Shown piece by piece: positions 29,101 to 37,386 of a DNA stretch of 64,000 nucleotides (position 1 is the first letter of the stretch; each line of letters starts with the position of its first letter). Where the stretch lies: contig NZ_KE384190.1 of NCBI RefSeq assembly GCF_000424445.1, forward strand, positions 3,597-67,596. Direction: 5' to 3'. The notes beneath the pieces are model-generated. The model did not search any database, was not told the DNA's origin, and saw only the letters and a list, made by a program, of their open reading frames with translations. The stretch comes from Oribacterium sp. NK2B42. Lineage in GTDB: Bacteria; Bacillota; Clostridia; Lachnospirales; Lachnospiraceae. The position numbers were made by a program, and so were the translations under genes.

Positions 29101-29321
29101 AGATCCTCCTGGCCGATCCCGCTGTCGATGAGGGCATTGGCCACCCGGTTGGCATATTCGTTCAGATCCGCATAAGTCAAGGCTAGCCGAATCCCGGCTG
29201 CGGCAAAGCGATCCGGATGCTCCCGGACCTGCCGTTCAAACATGCGGACGACGCTCTCGAACGGCGCGTCCCACGCCGTATCGTTCAGTTCATTGTACGC
29301 AGAGATATGGTTCTTTTTCAT
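26172..29321 (-). CDS. NRPS module: adenylation-carrier-condensation (A-T-C)
   Basis: 1049 residues. The adenylation domain (about 20-515) shows YTSGSTGRPKG (173-183), FDFSLMEEL with the amino-group-binding Asp (D223), NGYGPTETT (317-325), YRSGDLARL, GRTDHQIKIKGLRIELGEIE and the catalytic Lys in NRKIDR. The carrier domain is at about 525-595 with the phosphopantetheine Ser in LEGLSSLDW. The last part (about 610-1045) is a condensation-like domain with SHTLGDG, keeping the second, catalytic His and the DG of HHxxxDG but with Ser for the first His. Order A-T-C is unusual, and there is no thioesterase or reductase. It follows the other NRPS by 121 bases and overlaps the MATE gene. An amino acid is activated here; which one cannot be told. 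Confidence 0.92.
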   Translation of the reverse strand: MKKNHISAYNELNDTAWDAPFESVVRMFERQVREHPDRFAAAGIRLALTYADLNEYANRVANALIDSGIGQEDLIMLLLPRNIMYYAVNLGILKAGAAFLPVSPGYPDERIRYIFENAGCRCLVTTRKLSFDRADLLIDLHKRPLFLENLLTWERAENPGTEIQPDDLAYCIYTSGSTGRPKGVMIEHGNLANFLQPGPKNYEVTTIMEKGSVLLANAALTFDFSLMEELTGLCGGLTVVMASDAETLNPLLLSRLMDQYGVDAMCCTPSYLNTLLAARALRPALERIRVYDLGAEAFPGELFGEIRAASPEAVIINGYGPTETTISCIAKEITSGEGITIGRPAANVCCYIIGKDGEVLPPGETGELLICGKGVGRGYRNPEALKENPFIKFNGMRAYRSGDLARLNPDGEIEFHGRTDHQIKIKGLRIELGEIEEVMSGCPVISLCAVTPIENRYLCLYYTLREDVAPGNADEAVRSFAKEHLAHYMVPDWYMRLDRMPFTANRKIDRKNLPKPEIHEMEGLAPETDMQKYILECIRSTRSDRSPGTDTDLTLEGLSSLDWMLVIAAVGEKYGVSLNIADISRCKTVLGLEKYILDMPERQADEAVREARAADVQAVYYYLQQFSGLDENRMTVQLRMDRTVNIGAVEDAVRRAAAMHPGLFARYEKRKDGLYILAPESAADAAREMPVDILRAAEAEMPEICRRFAAEPLLSDDETGFRFAVCETEESKILLACFSHTLGDGTSVSILLDDILRALDGREIEAEEINIFQANRENDQVMESVHRGRIENYLKAYYEKLVGKADWPDLLTDPCNAFHPSEYGMKTLSLSEEECNELCRKLNVSETVFFAGLTILSLAGRSGGRRVPLLLASNGRFDNRLKNTFGFLVRPVILCPDADPGISAAAFFRETARQYFDGLCLQGFPLKEMQARYPGWMDHLFIYQASDTDHTLFGKDVKEQWIAYEEDVSAEEGIPETDSGNLQEQTAVRWACRQMTYEVYAEDGEITYLVGAPSGFVREGTQQEIAEDVDRMCSMLHSNQNMLLGGLLK

Positions 29322-29442
29322 ACACGTTTACCTTTCGTTACCATGACACTCAATGCGGACCAGTCCGTCAATAATTACAGGAGGGCTGAATCCTTATAAA
29401 CAAGGGGTTGCAGATGAAAACGTCCTAGTCGTTCATTTCTGT

Positions 29443-32382
29443 TCAGTCCGCAGCCGGCAGTGCGTTTAAAGACAGAATTTCGGAAAACCGGCAGGCTTCG
29501 CTTCCATCCTTCGCAAGGAAGACGCAGATCCGCTCAAATATCTTTCCGAACCGTTCTACACTTTCCCTGCTATACAACCCGCTGTCGTAGCAAATCACCG
29601 CCTTCAGGCCATTTATGCCTTCATAGAGCTGGATCTCCATAGGTTCAATGGCTGCCCTGTCAGCGATTCCTTCGGAAACATCAACGTCAAGAGCCAGAGG
29701 GATGTCCGTATAATCCAACAGATTTCCCTGATACAGGACGCACAGAAGATCCTCTTTGTCCCTGTTCATAAAAGGAGAAACTCTTCCATGCAGGATCCCC
29801 GCCGCCATCTGGGCGGCCAAATCCGCCGCAGCCCTGCTGATCTTCTCTTCCTTCCGGAAATGAAAAACTGCCGGATAGTCCTTGATGAGCAGTCCCACGG
29901 ATCGCTGCTTGCGCACATCGGACCTTCCGTGGTAATTCCAGGACAGCAGGACGCGATCCGAGCCGTTATACGCCGCGATGGACATGGCTGAGGCCAGCAG
30001 ATAAAATGCCGTAACAGAAAGGTGCATCCGTTTCGCTGCCCCGCGCACTTCCTCTGCGGAAAGCGTCAGCTCCACAGCCACTGTTTTTTCCGCCGATCCT
30101 TTTCCGGTAAAGTCCGGACGCGGAAGCCTGTCATATGCTCCCCTGCACAGATTGTCAAAGTATTCCATATCTTTTTTCTGCGCTGCGGATCCGGAATAAG
30201 CGAGTGACTCCGACAGAATGGAGAAACACGGATCTTCCGCGAGCGTTTTCCCGTGATAGACGGACAGGATATCCTCCACCAGGATCTTAAGAGACCACCC
30301 GTCACAGATAATGTGATGGATCTTCAAAAGAAGCACCAGACGCTTTGACGTGCGGTACAGCTTCCTTCGGAACAGCGGAGAACCATCAAAGGCAAACGGC
30401 TTTTCACGCATGCCTATGACCGCTGCAAGCGCTTTTTCGGTGATTTTTTCCGTTTTGACCGGCGTATTGTTCCTGGGACAATACTGCTGCCGCCAGCCCT
30501 CCGCCGTCTCCCTGATGACGGTAAGGAGTGCAGGATGAGCCGCAAAGGCCCTGAGCAGGGCCTCTTCCAGCTTTGCGTCCTCCATACCGGGATCAAGGCT
30601 TAACGCGACAGACAGGTAATAGGTGGTCTCCTCCGGGCTTACATTCCTCTGCTCCAGGAAATAGGTCTGCTCCTCTGTGAGCGGAAAAAGGCGTTCCGGA
30701 TCCGGAGCGCCGGGATCCGTCCCGAAAAGTGCCTTCTCCCCGACCCTTTCCGCTCTTTCCAGCGCCTCCGCGATATTCCGCACAGTACGCCCGCGGTAGA
30801 TCATGGGGACGGTGAGCCTCGGATCCCCGATTTCAATGATGAGCGAAATGGCAAGAAGGGAATCACCGCCCAGGAGGAAGAAATCATCATCCAGGCCCAC
30901 CCTGCGGTCTCCGGGCTTCAGAACCGAAATAAAACCGGCGCAGATCCGCTCCTGCAGCTCCGTCTCCGGAGCGGCGTACGGCGAAAACAGCAGCGCGTCA
31001 TCCGGTTCCGGAAGGGCCCGCTTGTTTACTTTTCCATTGTCATTGAGCGGCAGAGCATCCAAACGCATATAACAGGAAGGAATCATATACCCCGGCAGAA
31101 GGTCTTTCAGGAGCTCAGCCATCTCCGCTGCGTCCGGCACCGTCTCCGCGGTGTGATACGCGCAGAGATATCTGCTTCCGTTCCTCTCCCATGCCTTGAC
31201 GGTCACAGAGTCTGTTCCAAGCACTTTCCTGACGGCAAATTCCACCTCGGCCGGCTCGATGCGGTTTCCGTTGATCTTGACCATGTCATCCACACGACCC
31301 AGAAGCGTATAGTTCCCACGCCCATCCACGCTCATGTAATCGCCGGACCTGAAATATTCCGTTCCTTCGACCGTGACAAATCCGGTTCTTTCCGTATCAT
31401 GCAGATACCCGCGGAAATAAGGAAGCTGGATACACATCACGCCTTCCTTCGAACTGACCTCTCCGTTTTCGTCCAGAAGGACCAGCTTCGTATACTCATC
31501 CGGAGAGCCAATGGGGGTATTGCTGTAAGCCCTGTCGATGTCAAAAAAGAAGGGCAGGTACGAAAACTCTGTAGGTCCGTAGGCATTCAGCACCGGGAAC
31601 CGGTCGATGTAAAGATCCACCACGACTTCCCCCGAAACATGCAGCACCTTAAGGGAAAGGCCTCCCATGCTTTCCAGAGCCTTTACAAGCGTTGGAGGCA
31701 TGCAGGAGGCAGTGACCTTCTTCTCCCTGAAATAGGCCAGAAGGCCTGCAGGGTCCCGCACAAGCGGAAGCGGGATCAGGTGGAGAGTGCAGCCAGCCTG
31801 CAACACTCCCATCATCAGATAAAGACCGCCGATAAATGTTTCCGGCGCCACATTGGCGTAATCCAGGGGGATCCATCTGGCGATGGCACGGTGCGTGGAT
31901 GACATGATATAGTCGTATACGCCATATTCCTGCTCCACCCCTTTGGGTCTTCCCGTGCTTCCGGAGGTGTAATAGATAAAGGCAAGGTCGTGCGGATCAG
32001 GGTCCGCCCAGAGCTCCTCCGGCAGCGGTTCCTCCTTCATTGCATCGGCAAAGCCCTTCTCGTCCACCACAAGAGCTGCTCCGCTGTCTTTGATGATGTA
32101 GGCGATCCGCTCCGCTCCCATCATGCTTTCCGTACCGACCCAGACTGCCCCGGCCTTCATGACGGCGAGCCGCACTGCCACAAATTCCACGCCCCTGGGA
32201 ACGCAGATAGCGACAACGTTTTCTTTGCCGATGCCGTTTTTCTTCAGCCAGGACGCCACCCGGCCCGACATCACATCCAGCTCCCGATAGCTTGTCCTGC
32301 GCTCTCCGGCGCGATCGACTACAGCCGTGTGCAGCGGATTGGCATTTACACTGTTCAGAAATTTCTCTAAAAAATGAATCAT
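29443..32382 (-). CDS. NRPS module: A-T-C, atypical adenylation pocket
   Basis: 979 residues. The adenylation domain (1-460) has YTSGSTGRPKG (138-148), NAYGPTEFS (266-274), FRSGDYMSVDG, GRVDDMVKINGNRIEPAEVE and K451 in NGKVNK. The carrier Ser is S508 in LLGGDSLL. The condensation domain (about 565-975) has a full HHIICDG (689-695). In the A4 region, where alpha-amino acid enzymes have FDxS, this one reads TFIGG, so the Asp that binds the amino group appears to be Ile184. That suggests an acid without an alpha-amino group as substrate. It is first in the operon, so it may load the starter. Ribosome site AGGAGG is 11 bases ahead. G+C is much higher than in flanking genes. Confidence 0.92.
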   Translation of the reverse strand: MIHFLEKFLNSVNANPLHTAVVDRAGERRTSYRELDVMSGRVASWLKKNGIGKENVVAICVPRGVEFVAVRLAVMKAGAVWVGTESMMGAERIAYIIKDSGAALVVDEKGFADAMKEEPLPEELWADPDPHDLAFIYYTSGSTGRPKGVEQEYGVYDYIMSSTHRAIARWIPLDYANVAPETFIGGLYLMMGVLQAGCTLHLIPLPLVRDPAGLLAYFREKKVTASCMPPTLVKALESMGGLSLKVLHVSGEVVVDLYIDRFPVLNAYGPTEFSYLPFFFDIDRAYSNTPIGSPDEYTKLVLLDENGEVSSKEGVMCIQLPYFRGYLHDTERTGFVTVEGTEYFRSGDYMSVDGRGNYTLLGRVDDMVKINGNRIEPAEVEFAVRKVLGTDSVTVKAWERNGSRYLCAYHTAETVPDAAEMAELLKDLLPGYMIPSCYMRLDALPLNDNGKVNKRALPEPDDALLFSPYAAPETELQERICAGFISVLKPGDRRVGLDDDFFLLGGDSLLAISLIIEIGDPRLTVPMIYRGRTVRNIAEALERAERVGEKALFGTDPGAPDPERLFPLTEEQTYFLEQRNVSPEETTYYLSVALSLDPGMEDAKLEEALLRAFAAHPALLTVIRETAEGWRQQYCPRNNTPVKTEKITEKALAAVIGMREKPFAFDGSPLFRRKLYRTSKRLVLLLKIHHIICDGWSLKILVEDILSVYHGKTLAEDPCFSILSESLAYSGSAAQKKDMEYFDNLCRGAYDRLPRPDFTGKGSAEKTVAVELTLSAEEVRGAAKRMHLSVTAFYLLASAMSIAAYNGSDRVLLSWNYHGRSDVRKQRSVGLLIKDYPAVFHFRKEEKISRAAADLAAQMAAGILHGRVSPFMNRDKEDLLCVLYQGNLLDYTDIPLALDVDVSEGIADRAAIEPMEIQLYEGINGLKAVICYDSGLYSRESVERFGKIFERICVFLAKDGSEACRFSEILSLNALPAAD

Positions 32383-32735
32383 TGGTTGAAATCCTCCTGC
32401 CTCATTCGAATATAATGATGCGGAATCCTAAGCACTTTTCGTGGAAAAGCCGCAACAAAGTTCCTTGATTTATAAGGTCTCCGACATCGAAAAATCCGAT
32501 GAATTTTTGAATAACCAAAATAGACGAGAGGTATTTCCTCGCCTGATGGCAGTTTAGCATAGGTGTGGATATGAGCTCAAGACCGGGTTTGTACGTGTGG
32601 TCATGAAGCCAAGCCCATTATACCCCGTTTTAATCCACGCTGCATAAAAATCGGCTCAAAAAACGAATTAAATATCCGTCTTTTTTAAAGAGTATAGACC
32701 ACTAAACCTCATTGGGTTCACATGAATTCAACTGT
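32383..32735. other. Intergenic upstream of the NRPS operon
   Basis: About 350 bases that should carry the NRPS promoter on the minus strand. A TATATT-like -10 lies near 32415 but no convincing -35 was found. No gene or repeat recognised. Confidence 0.35.
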
Positions 32736-33278
32736 CTATAAAGAACTGTTTTTCTTCTGCTTTCTCCGAATCAAGAATACAATACATGCGCCAATTACTA
32801 CACCGATTGTGTTTAAGATCAAATCATCAACATCCGTATGTCTTCCGAGGCAAAAGAGCTGAGTCATTTCGATAAGTAGAGTAAACCCGGCCCCTGCAAA
32901 TATCGTTTTTCTAACCGTATCAAGTCTGCTAAAACATATCGGCCATACGATCCCAACCGGTATGAACATTGTGATATTTCCAATAATGTTCATCTTCCAA
33001 CCATCATACCGGTCTACAAGAAAATAAAATGGAATGAAACTGATCATATCACGGATATCATCTCCAAAGCCCATCTTTAATGTCGGTATCTTTCCATTCT
33101 CAAGATGGAATCCGAAGTATACAAATCTGCAAATAACAACGATACACACATAAACCAAAAGTTGCCGACATTCACGCTTTACTGAAAATGTCTTCGATTT
33201 TATCGCTATGAAGCATCGAGTGATTATCCATATTATCGTTATAAATAGAAAAAGTTGAAAGTATGTGATCTCAATCAT
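32736..33278 (-). CDS. VanZ-like membrane protein
   Basis: 180 residues with about five membrane helices. The VanZ core is seen in NIIGNITMFIPVGIVWP, LLIEMTQLFCLGRHTDVDDL and LNTIGVVIGA, where the Glu, Arg and two Asp are the conserved polar residues. VanZ proteins are linked with resistance to glycopeptides such as teicoplanin, or are housekeeping membrane proteins of unknown role. It follows the acetyltransferase gene by 33 bases on the same strand, so both may be expressed together. Confidence 0.9.
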   Translation of the reverse strand: MIEITYFQLFLFITIIWIITRCFIAIKSKTFSVKRECRQLLVYVCIVVICRFVYFGFHLENGKIPTLKMGFGDDIRDMISFIPFYFLVDRYDGWKMNIIGNITMFIPVGIVWPICFSRLDTVRKTIFAGAGFTLLIEMTQLFCLGRHTDVDDLILNTIGVVIGACIVFLIRRKQKKNSSL

Positions 33279-33311
33279 TATCTCCGTGATCCTTAAAACT
33301 CCATTAATCGA

Positions 33312-33971
33312 TTATAGCCCGACAAAACATCTGATTTCCTGTTCCAGGAGTCGAAATACGTTTGCGACCAGATACCCATCAGCAATCGCATGATTCAGAC
33401 GAACGGTCACAGGCATGACAAGCCTGCCGTTTTCTTCTCTGTATTTTCCCCAGTTAATGATCGGCGCAAAATATAGATATCCATCAGGAAGTTCAAGATG
33501 AAGTGAATCATAGGAAAGCCAGGATATATAAGATGCATCGAACCAGTTGGGATGATTCGTCGTATCCAGACCGTATTTTCTTGTTTTCTTTGCCTCTTCA
33601 ACATCACGCAATGCAGCAGTATAGAACTTTTCATAGTCCTTATCATATTCCGTATATACAGGCGTACAGGTTTCCGTATCTTCATGAAAAACATACTGCG
33701 TAGGATTGATTACGTCATAGCAGATCAGCTCATCTGTCTGCCAAAGATATCCCATTCTGTAGTCTTCGCGTGAATTCATGACTTTTGAAAGGATAAACAG
33801 GAAATTGATGTAAAACTTCGTCCCTGTGTTCCTGGAGTATGCGGCGAGCTCTGTTACGTCTATTCTCGAAGTTATCGAGGTCGAGCACTTACAGTCTTCA
33901 GTAAAGTGGCGAAATACACCTTTTCGATAATACGTACCTTTATCAATTACTTTATAGTTAATTTGCTTCAT
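33312..33971 (-). CDS. Chloramphenicol acetyltransferase-like protein (CAT)
   Basis: 219 residues, the normal length of a CAT monomer that works as a trimer and acetylates chloramphenicol or a related alcohol with acetyl-CoA. The catalytic motif is NHAIADGYLV (H-x-x-x-D-G) near the C-terminus. Other family marks are YYRKGVFRHFTED at the start, FINFLF-type strand FYINFLFILSKVMN, FRMGY-type DYRMGYL, and the C-terminal half APIINWGKY, which sits where CAT has FAPI. Ribosome site GGGGGTG lies 7 bases ahead. Distant CAT-like proteins in Clostridia do not always give resistance. Confidence 0.9.
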   Translation of the reverse strand: MKQINYKVIDKGTYYRKGVFRHFTEDCKCSTSITSRIDVTELAAYSRNTGTKFYINFLFILSKVMNSREDYRMGYLWQTDELICYDVINPTQYVFHEDTETCTPVYTEYDKDYEKFYTAALRDVEEAKKTRKYGLDTTNHPNWFDASYISWLSYDSLHLELPDGYLYFAPIINWGKYREENGRLVMPVTVRLNHAIADGYLVANVFRLLEQEIRCFVGL

Positions 33972-34033
33972 TCTTACACCCCCGACCTTCTGCTCGTTCA
34001 GAAGAAGTATAACCGTATCTCCACAAACACCGG

Positions 34034-34083
34034 TTTATCGATTGCATATGCAAATAATCATACTATAATCCTTGGTACAATCA
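34034..34083 (+). repeat. 50-bp direct repeat, left copy, with promoter-like core
   Basis: Matches 37722-37771 in 49 of 50 bases. It holds TTGCAT, a 16-base spacer and TATAAT, plus the palindrome TTGCATATGCAA over the -35 box, so it may be an operator-controlled promoter pointing right. The right copy has TACAAT instead of TATAAT. Confidence 0.7.
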
Positions 34084-34131
34084 TAGGTGCCAGTCACTGT
34101 GAACAATTGTTCACAGTGACTGGCACCTATG
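34082..34131. repeat. Perfect 50-base palindrome, REP-like copy C
   Basis: CATAGGTGCCAGTCACTGTG and its exact reverse complement around the centre ACAATTGT. The right arm is the same word family as copies at 5254 and 13058. It interrupts the macrodomain remnant at 34136-34223. Confidence 0.9.
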
Positions 34132-34135
34132 GTTG

Positions 34136-34223
34136 TATCAGAGGGCGTTGTCAGATCCTTGTACCGGACAGAATCGGTTTTGAACTCTTCTACAAGGTAA
34201 TCTAATCGTTCGTTTTGTGTCAT
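34136..34223 (-). pseudogene. N-terminal stub of a macrodomain ADP-ribose hydrolase
   Basis: A good ribosome site (GGAGGAAAT) precedes ATG 34223, and the protein begins MTQNERLDYLVEEFKTDSVR then YKDLTTP. This looks like the start of the long protein-ADP-ribose hydrolases of Firmicutes (family recalled from memory). After 29 codons the frame runs into the palindrome at 34082-34131, so the gene was cut there. Confidence 0.5.
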
Positions 34224-34270
34224 TTGGGATTTCCTCCAGGAATAGTCATATTTATTATACCAATTGAAAC

Positions 34271-34320
34271 GACCTCTGGGGTAATTTGTCCACATCTGTG
34301 GACAAATTACCCCAGAGGTC
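34271..34320. repeat. Perfect 24-bp inverted repeat
   Basis: Arms GACCTCTGGGGTAATTTGTC-CACA and its exact complement, separated by TC. A partial copy (ACCCCAGAGGTC) is at 37432-37443 upstream of the MerR gene. Confidence 0.85.
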
Positions 34321-34321
34321 A

Positions 34322-34350
34322 AAAAGCCCGGGGTCGGACCCCGGGCTTTT
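34322..34350 (-). terminator. Strong terminator after the flavin oxidoreductase
   Basis: A 12-bp stem AAAAGCCCGGGG / CCCCGGGCTTTT with loop TCGGA, followed by T on both sides (TTTTT on the minus strand), so it can work in both directions. Confidence 0.9.
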
Positions 34351-34367
34351 CATATGATGACGGTATA

Positions 34368-36302
34368 TTATAAAGCCAATGCGGCCTCATAACCTTCTCT
34401 GACAGCAACCAGCGCGTTGCCGGCTTTTACAGCACATCCAACAACTTTGACATTGTCACAGTATTTCTTTGCCGCTTCCTCAAGCGGATTGTATGCCTTA
34501 TATCCGAATGCAGATACTACAGTCGAAGCAGGTACACTGTGGAGAGTTCCCTTGGAATCTGTGTATCTTACACTGTCTTCCGTGATCTCTGCGACCTTTG
34601 CACCGGTCAATACTTTGATGCCTGCGTCTCTGATGTACTCCATCAGCTGCATCTTCATCAGCGGGAACATATCGACCAGGATGTCATCACGCATCTCGAT
34701 CAGTGTGATGTCCTGGCAGGACTGGGTCAGGAAGTGCGCTGTCTCTCCGCCAACTTCGCCGCCGCCGCAGACGACGACCGGACCGGGCTTGACATCTTTC
34801 TTACCTAAGAGTACGTCTTCCGCATTCACGACATTGCTGCCGTCCATTCCCTTGATCGGAGGTGTAAGCGGCTTCGCGCCTGTTGCAACAATGACTGCAT
34901 CCGGCTTCTCGTCACGGATCATTTCCTCAGTGACCTCTACTCCCATATTGACCGGAACCTTCAGATCAATGAGACTCTTGCGCAGTGAAGATACGAAAGT
35001 GGAGAGCTCGCCTTTTCCGGGCGGGAATGCGGCGCTGCGGAACTGTCCGCCGAGCCATGATCCTGCTTCGTATACAGTAACATTATGTCCGATCTTCGCT
35101 GCAGTCTCCGCTGCGATGAGGCCGGCAGGACCGCCGCCGATGATCATGACCTTCTTCGGATTTCCGGTCTTTTCCATTGCATTCTCATACTCGCGGCCGA
35201 CACGAGGGTTGACCAGACAGGTCGCACAGGTTCCGGCCAAAAGGCCTGCTTCACAGCCCTGGAGACATCCGATGCAGTAGCGGATGTTCTCGAACTGGCC
35301 TGCTTTCGCCTTGGCGGGGAGATAAGGATCTGCCAGAGATCCGCGGCCCATGCCGATGAAATCTGCTTTGCCCATCTTCAAAATAGTATCAGCCATCTTG
35401 GGGGAGTTGATGCGGTTCGTGACGATGACAGGGCATGATACCAGTTTTCTGACCATTTCCGCAGTATTCATATTAAAGGCGTGCTCCGTGTACATCGGCG
35501 CGATGATCTGGCGAATGACAGGAGAAGCATACATACCGTTGGAAACATGGATTGCGTCAACGCCCAGCTCATCCAGATGGCGGACAAGTTCAAAGGTATC
35601 AGCCTCGGTGCGGCCGCCCAGAAGGTACTCGTTGGCTGAAATTCTGACCTGGACCGGGAAATCCTTGCCGACGTTCTCGCGGATGCAGGCATAGATCTCA
35701 TCCAGGATGCGGGTCCTGTTCTCGAAACATCCGCCATACTCATCTACTCTCTTGTTTGTGAAAGGAGAGAGGAATTCGGAGATCAGGTAGCCGTGCGCAG
35801 CGTGGATCTCAATTCCGTCAAAGCCTGCCTCTTTCACTCTTTTGGCAGTGGATCCGAAGTCCTTCACAATCTGGTGGATCTCCTCTACTGTGATCTCACG
35901 GGGAAGATCCATGCAGAAGGGGTCCTTAATTGCAGAAGGCGCTACCGGCTGTACGTTTCCGTTTACATCATGTTTGGACTGGCGTCCGGGATGATACATC
36001 TGGCAAAAGATTTTGGATTCATATTTGTGGACTGCTTCCGTGAGCTTTTTGTTGCCTTCAATCTGCTCGTCGTTGTAAAGGCCCGGAATGAACTTATAGC
36101 CCTTCGCGTTCACATTTACTGCATAGTCTTCTGTGATGATCATGCCCCAGCCGCCTTTGGCTTTCTCTTCGATATACTTGATATACCGTTCTGTGATCAT
36201 TCCGTCTTCTGTGCACAGGTTCATGACCATTGCGGGCACGATCAGCCTGTTGGGGATTTCGCAGTTACCTATTTTGGCAGGTGTAAAAAGTTCCGTCATC
36301 AT
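34368..36302 (-). CDS. NADH:flavin oxidoreductase / 2,4-dienoyl-CoA reductase type
   Basis: 644 residues. The N-terminal 360 form an old-yellow-enzyme barrel with FMN: FTPAKIGNCEIPNRLIVPAM, IHAAHGYLISEFLSPFTNKR, and GMGRGSLADPYLPAK. Four Cys for a 4Fe-4S cluster are in CIGCLQGC and later CATC. The C-terminal half binds FAD (VMIIGGGPAGLIAAETAA) and NAD(P)H (PVVVCGGGEVGGETAHFL). The order matches FadH and bile-acid BaiCD/BaiH-type enzymes, which reduce C=C bonds next to a carbonyl or thioester. Substrate is unknown. Start is the first of two ATGs behind AAGGAGG. The MerR gene upstream and the 19-bp-spacer promoter at 36351-36381 suggest induction by the substrate. Confidence 0.92.
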   Translation of the reverse strand: MMTELFTPAKIGNCEIPNRLIVPAMVMNLCTEDGMITERYIKYIEEKAKGGWGMIITEDYAVNVNAKGYKFIPGLYNDEQIEGNKKLTEAVHKYESKIFCQMYHPGRQSKHDVNGNVQPVAPSAIKDPFCMDLPREITVEEIHQIVKDFGSTAKRVKEAGFDGIEIHAAHGYLISEFLSPFTNKRVDEYGGCFENRTRILDEIYACIRENVGKDFPVQVRISANEYLLGGRTEADTFELVRHLDELGVDAIHVSNGMYASPVIRQIIAPMYTEHAFNMNTAEMVRKLVSCPVIVTNRINSPKMADTILKMGKADFIGMGRGSLADPYLPAKAKAGQFENIRYCIGCLQGCEAGLLAGTCATCLVNPRVGREYENAMEKTGNPKKVMIIGGGPAGLIAAETAAKIGHNVTVYEAGSWLGGQFRSAAFPPGKGELSTFVSSLRKSLIDLKVPVNMGVEVTEEMIRDEKPDAVIVATGAKPLTPPIKGMDGSNVVNAEDVLLGKKDVKPGPVVVCGGGEVGGETAHFLTQSCQDITLIEMRDDILVDMFPLMKMQLMEYIRDAGIKVLTGAKVAEITEDSVRYTDSKGTLHSVPASTVVSAFGYKAYNPLEEAAKKYCDNVKVVGCAVKAGNALVAVREGYEAALAL

Positions 36303-36350
36303 TTTCGTTTTCCTCCTTGTGTTTTTGGAAAGGTGGTTGTCTATGTGAAA

Positions 36351-36381
36351 ATAATAACGAATGGTACGATTCCAGTGTCAA
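36351..36381 (-). promoter_or_regulatory. MerR-type promoter with 19-bp spacer
   Basis: On the minus strand TTGACA (36376-36381) and TATTAT (36351-36356) stand 19 bases apart, with a dyad GAATCGTACCATTC between them. MerR activators twist promoters whose spacer is 2 bases too long. The MerR gene is just upstream. Confidence 0.75.
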
Positions 36382-36508
36382 TGCCAAAAAAGAGAAGAGA
36401 CTTTAGGTAAATCTGTTGATGCCGATTCTTCCGTACAGCTCGATGATCCCTCTGTTCTCTTCTCTTTTATATAAAAAACGGTACTGTCTAGGGCAAACGG
36501 TGTTCATA

Positions 36509-36533
36509 AAACCTTGGAGGAGTTCCAAGGTTT
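36509..36533 (-). terminator. Hairpin after the MerR gene
   Basis: A 10-bp perfect stem AAACCTTGGA / TCCAAGGTTT with loop GGAGT; a short T-run (TTTTAT) follows on the minus strand. Confidence 0.6.
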
Positions 36534-36555
36534 TTCGTTCTTGCTTTTTTGGTTC

Positions 36556-37386
36556 TTACAAGATTGGAAGATGTATCTTCACGATCCGGCGAAACTCTCC
36601 GTTCTCATACCCTCTTCCCAATATGACGCCTCTGATCTTGGCCCCGTCCGGTACATTAAATCCATGTTCAGCGGCGTATTCCGGCAAAACATGAAAGACC
36701 TCCTGGTTATAGCTGCCGATTTCACCAATGTCAATGTGCGTACACAGGCATAAACCTCCGGAGATCTTTGTAAAATCTTCGGGTATCTCCAGTCCCAAAG
36801 ATCTGACATATTTCTCCTGTATGCCCATTTCCCATTCCACCCGGTCATCTTCGACTTGAAGTCCGCTGTCAATGAAAGGCAAATGCTGATCGTCAAAAAC
36901 AAAAGAACTGCTCTTTTCTGACAAATTTATTCGCTCGTACTCGTCTCCGCGGCCTGTAACAAGATGGCAATAGTATGCAGAAGGGATACTCTCTACCCAG
37001 AAACATCCAATGTTTTTGGTACTCAGCAGCATATTCATCTGCAGCTGTTCCAACCGCTGCGCCAATAGTTCCCGATATTGTATATCCGCCCTGATCCTTT
37101 TGACTTCCTCACCCAGAAATTGTTCCGTGTTAATAGTATATTCGTGATTGCGTATCCCGGAAATTTCACTGATAGGAATCCCCCAGCTTTTATGCTGCAT
37201 TGCTTCCAAAAGCCAGAAAACTTCCATTGAATCGTATCGCCGATAGTTATTCTCTGCTCCTCTGCTCGCCCGGATCGCTCCTTGTTTTTCATAATAGCGA
37301 ATCATATCCCTCGAGATACTTAATAGCGTCGATACTTCCCCAATGGAATATGAATCAACGGCGCTGGTTCTTTTTGACATATTCAT
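36556..37386 (-). CDS. MerR family transcription regulator
   Basis: About 276 residues from the ATG at 37386, which has GAGG 6 bases ahead (an upstream GTG at 37398 is less likely). The winged-helix start is SYSIGEVSTLLSISRDMIRY and YEKQGAIRASR, followed by YRRYDSMEVFWLLEAM. The C-terminal half (about 120-276) is a GyrI-like effector domain that in other members binds small hydrophobic compounds (VESIPSAYYCHLVTG, GGLCLCTHIDIGEIGSYNQE). It probably controls the oxidoreductase 250 bases downstream through the 19-bp-spacer promoter. Confidence 0.88.
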   Translation of the reverse strand: MNMSKRTSAVDSYSIGEVSTLLSISRDMIRYYEKQGAIRASRGAENNYRRYDSMEVFWLLEAMQHKSWGIPISEISGIRNHEYTINTEQFLGEEVKRIRADIQYRELLAQRLEQLQMNMLLSTKNIGCFWVESIPSAYYCHLVTGRGDEYERINLSEKSSSFVFDDQHLPFIDSGLQVEDDRVEWEMGIQEKYVRSLGLEIPEDFTKISGGLCLCTHIDIGEIGSYNQEVFHVLPEYAAEHGFNVPDGAKIRGVILGRGYENGEFRRIVKIHLPIL

